From assembly GCA_031287395.1 (NCBI GenBank), contig JAITTA010000326.1, positions 1-9,443 on the forward strand: a DNA stretch of 9,443 nucleotides, in the 5' to 3' direction. This DNA is from Dysgonamonadaceae bacterium (GTDB lineage: Bacteria > Bacteroidota > Bacteroidia > Bacteroidales > Azobacteroidaceae). Below, one piece after another: positions 5,077 through 9,443 of this stretch. The position numbers and the translations under genes were made by a program. Numbering within the stretch: the first letter of the stretch is position 1; every line of letters starts with the position of its first letter. The notes beneath the pieces were generated by a model, which saw nothing but the letters and a program-made list of their open reading frames with translations, ran no database searches and had not been told where the DNA came from.

Positions 5077-6432
5077 ATGAACATTACATTAGACAACGTT
5101 GACCCTGTAAATGCCGTACTGAAAATGGAAGTTGTAAAAGCCGACTATGCGGAAGAAGTGGAAAAAGTGCTCAGGAACTTACGCCAGAAGGCTGCAATTC
5201 CCGGGTTCCGTGCGGGAAAAGTCCCTATTGGTGTGGTGCGGAAAATGTATGGTAAATCGGCTTTGATAGAACAGGTAAATAAAGTAGTATCGAATAACCT
5301 TTATGATTATATCCGTAATAATAATTTGAATATTCTGGGTGAGCCTTTGCCAAATGAAACCGAACAAAAAGAAATGGATTTCGACAATCAGGAAGATTTT
5401 GAATTCTTCTTTGATCTGGGATTAGCTCCTGAAATGAAAGTCAAATTGACTAAAAGAGATAAATTGCCTTATTATTCTATCCTGGTGGACGATGATTTGG
5501 TCGATAAACAAATCAACAATTATAAAGTCAATTTCGGTAATTATACCCAGGTTAAAAAAGTAGAAGATAAAGATATGGTGAAAGGATTGTTCGTCGAATT
5601 GGACGAAAATGCCCAGCCGAAAGAAAACGGAATTCATATTGAGGGAGCCGTGATGATGCCTTCTTATATGAAAGATGAAACGGAGAAGAAGAAATTCATG
5701 GGAGCCAAAAAGAATGTGGTGATTACTTTTAATCCTTCAAAAGCGTACGAAGGTTCGGAAGTGGAACTTTCTTCCCTTATGAAAATCAAAAAGGAAGAAG
5801 TGAAAGATCATACAGGTGATTTTACTTTTGAAATAGCAGAAATTACCCGTTATCAGGAAGCTGAGATGAATCAGGATTTGTTCGATAAGGTGTTTGAGCC
5901 GGGAACTGTCAAAACGGAAGAAGAATTCAGACAAAAAGTCAGGGAAATGATTGCTGCCCAATATATTCCTGACAGTGATTATAAATTTTTGTTGGATTCC
6001 CGTAAATTATTAAAAAAGAAGGCCGGAAAAGTTGAATTTCCCGATATATTCTTGAAACGTTGGTTGATACTTTCCAATACCGAGCGTACACCGGAATCAT
6101 TGGAAACCGACTATCCGAAAATTATCGAAGACCTTGAATTCCAATTGATTAAAGAAAAACTGGTGAAAGAAAACGGGATCAAAGTGGAAGAAAATGATTT
6201 GATGGAATATGCCGGGAGAGCCGTAAGGGCACAGTTTGCTCAATACGGAATCCCTAATGTCCCGGACGATGTTTTGGATGGCTATGCAAAGGATATGCTT
6301 AAAAAAGAAGAAACGGTACGGAATTTGATTGACAAAATTATTGAAGATAAGCTCACCGGATGGCTCAAAGAAGTTGTTACATTGGAACCCCAAGAGTTGA
6401 CGGTAGATGAGTTCAGGAAATTATTTGAATAA
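5077..6432 (+). CDS. tig: Trigger factor (ribosome-associated chaperone)
   Basis: This chaperone binds at the ribosome exit tunnel and shelters nascent proteins. The protein has 451 aa from MNITLDNVDPVNAVLKMEV, the length and N-terminus usual for Bacteroidetes trigger factors. The ribosome-binding signature GFRAGKVP is at residues 43-50, followed by VRKMYG. The middle FKBP-like domain (about 155-255) is strongly divergent and I cannot find the aromatic and glycine pattern of an active prolyl isomerase. The C-terminal arms (about 256-451) are helical and charged and end TVDEFRKLFE. An in-frame ATG at 5023 would add 18 residues (MCFLLNLLKINK...), but it falls only a few bases after the predicted transcription start and the added residues are unlike the family, so 5077 is preferred. 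It leads a probable operon with clpP (72-base spacer) and clpX, linking folding and degradation. Confidence 0.97.
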   Translation: MNITLDNVDPVNAVLKMEVVKADYAEEVEKVLRNLRQKAAIPGFRAGKVPIGVVRKMYGKSALIEQVNKVVSNNLYDYIRNNNLNILGEPLPNETEQKEMDFDNQEDFEFFFDLGLAPEMKVKLTKRDKLPYYSILVDDDLVDKQINNYKVNFGNYTQVKKVEDKDMVKGLFVELDENAQPKENGIHIEGAVMMPSYMKDETEKKKFMGAKKNVVITFNPSKAYEGSEVELSSLMKIKKEEVKDHTGDFTFEIAEITRYQEAEMNQDLFDKVFEPGTVKTEEEFRQKVREMIAAQYIPDSDYKFLLDSRKLLKKKAGKVEFPDIFLKRWLILSNTERTPESLETDYPKIIEDLEFQLIKEKLVKENGIKVEENDLMEYAGRAVRAQFAQYGIPNVPDDVLDGYAKDMLKKEETVRNLIDKIIEDKLTGWLKEVVTLEPQELTVDEFRKLFE

Positions 6433-6484
6433 AAGTTGTGAGTTGTAAGTTGGCTTACGCACGAAAACTTAAAACTTATGACTT
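6433..6484 (+). repeat. Long AU-rich imperfect hairpin in the tig-clpP spacer
   Basis: Positions 6433-6451 can pair with 6466-6484 in RNA: 15 Watson-Crick pairs, 3 G-U pairs and a single mismatch (G6445 with A6472), around a 14-base loop. The stop codon of tig ends at 6432, directly before the stem. No T-run follows, so it is not an ordinary intrinsic terminator. It may be an mRNA processing or stability element, or the remains of an inverted copy of the short spacer repeat. The rest of the spacer, to 6504, holds another TTAAAACTTAAG but no promoter motif. Confidence 0.5.
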
Positions 6485-6504
6485 GAATCTTAAAACTTAA
6501 GAAA

Positions 6505-7182
6505 ATGAACGATTTTAGAAAATTTGCGACCAAACATCTGGGAATGAATGGTCTAGCGCTTGACCAATATGTGAAAGATTACGATATCCGGGCTCAAAGG
6601 GAATACCTCAATCCGTATATCCTGGAAGAACGTCAGTTGAATGTAACTCAGTTGGATGTTTTTTCCCGCCTGATGATGGATCGTATTATTTTCCTGGGTA
6701 CTGCGATTGACGATTATACTGCCAATACGATTCAGGCTCAGTTGCTGTATCTCGATACCGCGGACCCCGGCAAAGATATTTCTATTTATATCAACTCTCC
6801 GGGAGGTTCTGTATATGCAGGATACGGAATTTACGATACCATGCAGTTCATCTCTAGCCAGGTATCCACAATCTGTACGGGCATGGCCGCTTCTATGGCC
6901 GCTGTTCTTCTGGTTGCCGGTGAAAAGAGTAAACGGATGGCTCTGAAACACTCCCGTGTAATGATTCATCAACCTCTCGGAGGTGCGCAAGGACAGGCTT
7001 CCGATATCGAAATCACAGCACGTGAAATACTTAAGATTAAGAAAGAAATTTATACTATCATTTCCGAGCATTCGGGTCAACCTTATGAAAAAGTTCTGCA
7101 GGATGGAGACCGTGATTTCTGGATGAATTCCCAGGAAGCAAAAGAATACGGAATGGTAGACGAAGTACTCATTAAAAAATAA
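6505..7182 (+). CDS. clpP: ATP-dependent Clp protease proteolytic subunit ClpP
   Basis: This serine peptidase forms the double-heptamer chamber that degrades proteins fed by ClpX. The 225-aa protein has the full triad: Ser130 (GMAASMA), His155 (MIHQPLGG) and Asp204 (DGDRDFW). The spacings of 25 and 49 residues equal those of E. coli ClpP (111/136/185). Other family marks are FLGTAIDD (63-70) for the axial region, YINSPGGSV (95-103) for substrate binding, and the HQPLGGAQGQASDIEI handle. The N-terminus is about 19 residues longer than in E. coli and may carry a propeptide (MNDFRKFATKHLGMNGLALD). No Shine-Dalgarno is visible before the ATG; the upstream bases are A-rich, as is usual in the phylum. 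It lies between tig and clpX with no promoter motif on either side, so it is probably co-transcribed with them. Confidence 0.98.
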   Translation: MNDFRKFATKHLGMNGLALDQYVKDYDIRAQREYLNPYILEERQLNVTQLDVFSRLMMDRIIFLGTAIDDYTANTIQAQLLYLDTADPGKDISIYINSPGGSVYAGYGIYDTMQFISSQVSTICTGMAASMAAVLLVAGEKSKRMALKHSRVMIHQPLGGAQGQASDIEITAREILKIKKEIYTIISEHSGQPYEKVLQDGDRDFWMNSQEAKEYGMVDEVLIKK

Positions 7183-7233
7183 ATATGTACGTATGAAAAA
7201 TGAAAGTGTCCGTTCCAATAAGTTACAGTCTGG

Positions 7234-7250
7234 ATTCTTAACTCTTAATT
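7234..7250 (+). repeat. Degenerate spacer repeat before clpX
   Basis: ATTCTTAACTCTTAATT lies 13 bases before the clpX ATG and matches the element in the hlyD-like signal region (2804-2820) at 14 of 17 positions in the same orientation relative to the gene. The 81-base clpP-clpX spacer shows no TTTG/TAnnTTTG promoter and no terminator hairpin. Confidence 0.4.
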
Positions 7251-7263
7251 CTGAACTCTCTCT

Positions 7264-8505
7264 ATGGCTAAATTGAACGAATATTGTAGTTTCTGCGGAC
7301 GACCCAAAAAAGAGACCAGCCTGCTCATTGCCGGTATCAGTGGTAATATTTGTGAATCCTGTGCGGAACAGGCATATATAATTGTACAGGAATCGATGAA
7401 ACCTTCGGGTAAAACAGCCGCCGGAAGGTTTAAACTCAACAGGAATGAATTACCCAAGCCGATGGAGATAAAAGATTTCCTGGATCAATATGTTATCGGG
7501 CAGGATGATGCAAAACGTTACCTGTCGGTTTCGGTTTATAACCATTATAAACGTTTGATGCAAAGTGCAACGAACGATGATGTTGAGATTGAAAAGTCGA
7601 ATATTATTATGGTGGGACCTACCGGGACGGGAAAAACTTTGCTGGCCAAGACCATTGCGCGGTTGCTTAAAGTTCCGTTTACCATTGTGGATGCGACTGT
7701 CCTGACGGAAGCAGGTTACGTGGGCGAAGATATTGAAAGTATCCTTACACGACTACTCCAGGTAGCCGATTATGATGTGGAGGCCGCACAAAGAGGGATT
7801 GTGTTCATCGATGAAATCGATAAGATTGCACGGAAAGGAGATAACCCTTCCATCACCCGGGATGTGAGCGGGGAAGGTGTTCAACAGGGTCTGCTGAAAC
7901 TCCTGGAAGGTTCGGTTGTGAATGTGCCGCCCCAGGGAGGACGTAAACATCCGGATCAGAAAATGATTCCGGTGGACACGAAGAATATCCTTTTTATATG
8001 TGGAGGCGCATTCGACGGAATTGAAAAAAAAATCGCACAAAGACTCAATACGCAGGTGGTAGGTTATTCTGCTGTCAAAGCCAAAAGCCATATCGACCGG
8101 GATAATTTACTCCAGTACATCAGTCCGCAGGATCTGAAGTCATTTGGCCTGATCCCTGAGATTATCGGGAGGTTGCCGATTTTGACTTATCTTAACCCTT
8201 TGGATAGAAGTACCTTGAGAAATATCCTGACAGAACCTAAAAACTCTATTATTAAACAATATGTCAAAATGTTTGAGATGGATGGCGTCGAACTGACTTT
8301 CAATGATGAAGTCCTGGATTATATAGTCGATAAAGCGATCGAATTTAAATTGGGAGCCAGAGGCTTACGATCGATTACGGAAGATATTATGATAGATGCC
8401 ATGTTTCATTTTCCTTCCACCGGAGAGAAAAATTTGCATATAAATCCGGATTATGCCCGGGAAAAAGTTGAGAAATCGAAAACCAAACGGCTAAATGTTG
8501 CCTGA
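7264..8505 (+). CDS. clpX: ATP-dependent Clp protease ATP-binding subunit ClpX
   Basis: This hexameric AAA+ unfoldase recognises tagged or damaged proteins, unfolds them and threads them into ClpP. The 413-aa protein begins with a zinc-binding domain: Cys8, Cys11, Cys30 and Cys33 (CxxC-N18-CxxC). The AAA+ module shows Walker A GPTGTGKT (118-125), pore-1 loop GYVG (151-154), Walker B FIDEID (181-186), the RDVSGEGVQQGLLKLLEG block (199-216), arginine finger Arg303 (IGRLP) and sensor-2 Arg366 (GARGLR). The ClpP-docking loop, IGF in E. coli, appears as VGY at 266-268. Length is normal, with no truncation. A nine-A run at about 8026-8034 keeps the frame. It follows clpP by 81 bases and probably belongs to the same transcript. 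Confidence 0.98.
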   Translation: MAKLNEYCSFCGRPKKETSLLIAGISGNICESCAEQAYIIVQESMKPSGKTAAGRFKLNRNELPKPMEIKDFLDQYVIGQDDAKRYLSVSVYNHYKRLMQSATNDDVEIEKSNIIMVGPTGTGKTLLAKTIARLLKVPFTIVDATVLTEAGYVGEDIESILTRLLQVADYDVEAAQRGIVFIDEIDKIARKGDNPSITRDVSGEGVQQGLLKLLEGSVVNVPPQGGRKHPDQKMIPVDTKNILFICGGAFDGIEKKIAQRLNTQVVGYSAVKAKSHIDRDNLLQYISPQDLKSFGLIPEIIGRLPILTYLNPLDRSTLRNILTEPKNSIIKQYVKMFEMDGVELTFNDEVLDYIVDKAIEFKLGARGLRSITEDIMIDAMFHFPSTGEKNLHINPDYAREKVEKSKTKRLNVA

Positions 8506-8575
8506 GCCCCACTAATAATAAATTTTTATCAAAAAATATTTTCAAAATTATTGTGATTTTTAGATCCAAATGATA
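8506..8575. other. AT-rich clpX-recQ spacer, no clear terminator
   Basis: The spacer after the clpX stop codon is very AT-rich. The only foldable element is a short A/T-only inverted repeat (ATTTTT at 8522-8527 with AAAAAT just after it), too weak to call a terminator. No gene or RNA is recognised here. Confidence 0.4.
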
Positions 8576-8583
8576 TATCTTTG
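8576..8583 (+). promoter_or_regulatory. Predicted -7 element (TATCTTTG) for recQ
   Basis: TATCTTTG fits the Bacteroidetes -7 form TAnnTTTG. The expected -33 region (about 8550-8556) has only ATTGTG, a poor TTTG match, so the promoter may be weak. Transcription would start near 8588-8592, shortly before the recQ start. Confidence 0.5.
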
Positions 8584-8618
8584 TTTTATATGAAACGATG
8601 ATAATCATTGAAAACAAG

Positions 8619-9443
8619 ATGGCAAAGAAAGATTTTTTAACAGAAGAACTTAAAAAATATTTTGGTTTTGATACATTTAAGGGAAACCAGGAAGCGGTGA
8701 TTCGTAATGTGTTGGCAGGAAAAGATACTTTTGTCTTGATGCCTACCGGTGGAGGTAAATCCTTGTGTTATCAGTTACCTTCATTATTGATGGATGGAAC
8801 GGCTGTCGTAATTTCTCCCTTGATTGCCCTGATGAAGAATCAGGTCGATGCCATGCGTAGTTTTAGTGAGAGCAATGGTGTTGCTCATTTTATCAATTCT
8901 TCTCTGAATAAAACTGCCATTGATCAGGTAAAAGAAGATATCCTCAGCGGAAAGACAAAACTGCTGTATGTGGCGCCGGAATCATTGACGAAAGAAGATA
9001 ATGTGGAATTTCTGAGACAGGTAAACGTGTCGTTTTATGCTGTGGACGAAGCGCATTGTATATCTGAGTGGGGACACGATTTTCGCCCGGAATATCGACG
9101 AATACGCCCCATAATCAATGAGATATCGAAAAAATCGGTCATTGCTCTGACCGCAACGGCAACTCCTAAAGTACAGCATGATATTCAGAAAAACCTGGGA
9201 ATGATGGATGCGGTGGTTTTCAAGTCGTCGTTCAACCGGTCGAACCTGTACTACGAAGTCAGGCAGAAAACCGGTGATGTCGATAAAGATATCGTCCGGT
9301 TTATCAAGGGCCAGGAAGGAAAAGCAGGGATTGTGTATTGCCTTTCCCGTAAAAAAGTGGAAGATTTTGCCGAAATTCTTAAAACAAACGGAATTAATGC
9401 ATTACCATATCACGCGGGAATGGATTCTCAAACCCGTACCGGT
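8619..9443 (+). CDS. recQ: ATP-dependent DNA helicase RecQ, N-terminal part (cut by window edge)
   Basis: This 3'-5' superfamily-2 DNA helicase acts in recombination and repair of stalled forks. The 275 codons present hold motif 0 (FKGNQEAVI, about 20-28), Walker A PTGGGKS (42-48), motif Ia VISPLIALMKNQ (64-75), motif II DEAH (143-146) with the RecQ-specific aromatic-rich loop CISEWGHDFRPEY (147-159), motif III TATAT (178-182), and motif IV region GIVYCLSRKKVEDFAEIL. The frame is open to the last base, so the second helicase domain end, zinc-binding and HRDC parts lie outside. An in-frame ATG at 8598 would add seven residues (MIIIENK). The ATG at 8619 gives the usual MAKKDFLTEELKKYFGFDTFK opening and is preferred, but 8598 is not excluded. 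It lies 113 bases after clpX with its own promoter-like element. Confidence 0.96.
   Translation, partial: MAKKDFLTEELKKYFGFDTFKGNQEAVIRNVLAGKDTFVLMPTGGGKSLCYQLPSLLMDGTAVVISPLIALMKNQVDAMRSFSESNGVAHFINSSLNKTAIDQVKEDILSGKTKLLYVAPESLTKEDNVEFLRQVNVSFYAVDEAHCISEWGHDFRPEYRRIRPIINEISKKSVIALTATATPKVQHDIQKNLGMMDAVVFKSSFNRSNLYYEVRQKTGDVDKDIVRFIKGQEGKAGIVYCLSRKKVEDFAEILKTNGINALPYHAGMDSQTRTG

Noticed and set aside
6553..7218. 221-codon open frame on the minus strand
   Set aside because: It lies antisense over clpP, which has a full catalytic triad and normal length. The antisense product shows no recognisable domain, so it is a shadow of the clpP codon pattern.
7753..8091. 112-codon open frame on the minus strand inside clpX
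   Set aside because: It is antisense to the ClpX AAA+ core; the apparent protein has no recognisable features.
8514..8552. Possible intrinsic terminator after clpX
   Set aside because: The inverted repeats here are only A and T, short, and without a stable stem followed by a T-run.
1..9443. Defence system, mobile element or CRISPR array
   Set aside because: Every large gene has a clear housekeeping or efflux assignment. No spaced identical repeats, transposase, integrase, toxin or nuclease genes were seen.

Overview
The window comes from a member of the Bacteroidetes, most likely the order Bacteroidales. The gene order trigger factor - clpP - clpX - recQ is typical of that group. Two of the promoters fit the Bacteroidetes form (TTTG, about 19-20 bp, TAnnTTTG) closely rather than a sigma-70 form, and Shine-Dalgarno sequences are mostly absent. 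The genus cannot be fixed from the sequence alone.

The left half (1-4836, minus strand) is one compact operon for a self-contained tripartite ABC exporter. Reading from its promoter at about 4892-4861, it holds a TetR-family regulator, a TolC-type outer-membrane channel, a HlyD/YbhG-type periplasmic adaptor with a likely lipoprotein signal, two ABC ATPase subunits, and the start of an ABC-2 permease cut off by the window edge. The two ATPases correspond to the two halves of the fused YbhF protein of enterobacteria. Their motif defects are complementary and predict one complete and one degenerate ATP site.

The middle (4837-5076) is a divergent control region without genes. It holds a minus-strand promoter for the regulator/exporter operon with an adjacent palindrome (candidate TetR operator), three AAAACGT repeats of unknown role, and a near-consensus plus-strand promoter for trigger factor.

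The right half (5077-9443, plus strand) is housekeeping. Trigger factor (nascent-chain chaperone), ClpP (protease) and ClpX (unfoldase) probably share one transcript, since no promoter is visible in the two spacers between them. The tig-clpP spacer can fold into a long AU-rich hairpin. recQ (DNA helicase) has its own promoter-like element and runs off the right edge.

I see no transposase, CRISPR array, tRNA, rRNA or toxin-antitoxin pair. The most noteworthy items are the asymmetric ATPase pair, the TetR operator/promoter arrangement, the tig-clpP hairpin and a family of short degenerate repeats near gene starts and in spacers. I do not see strong evidence for an entirely new system.
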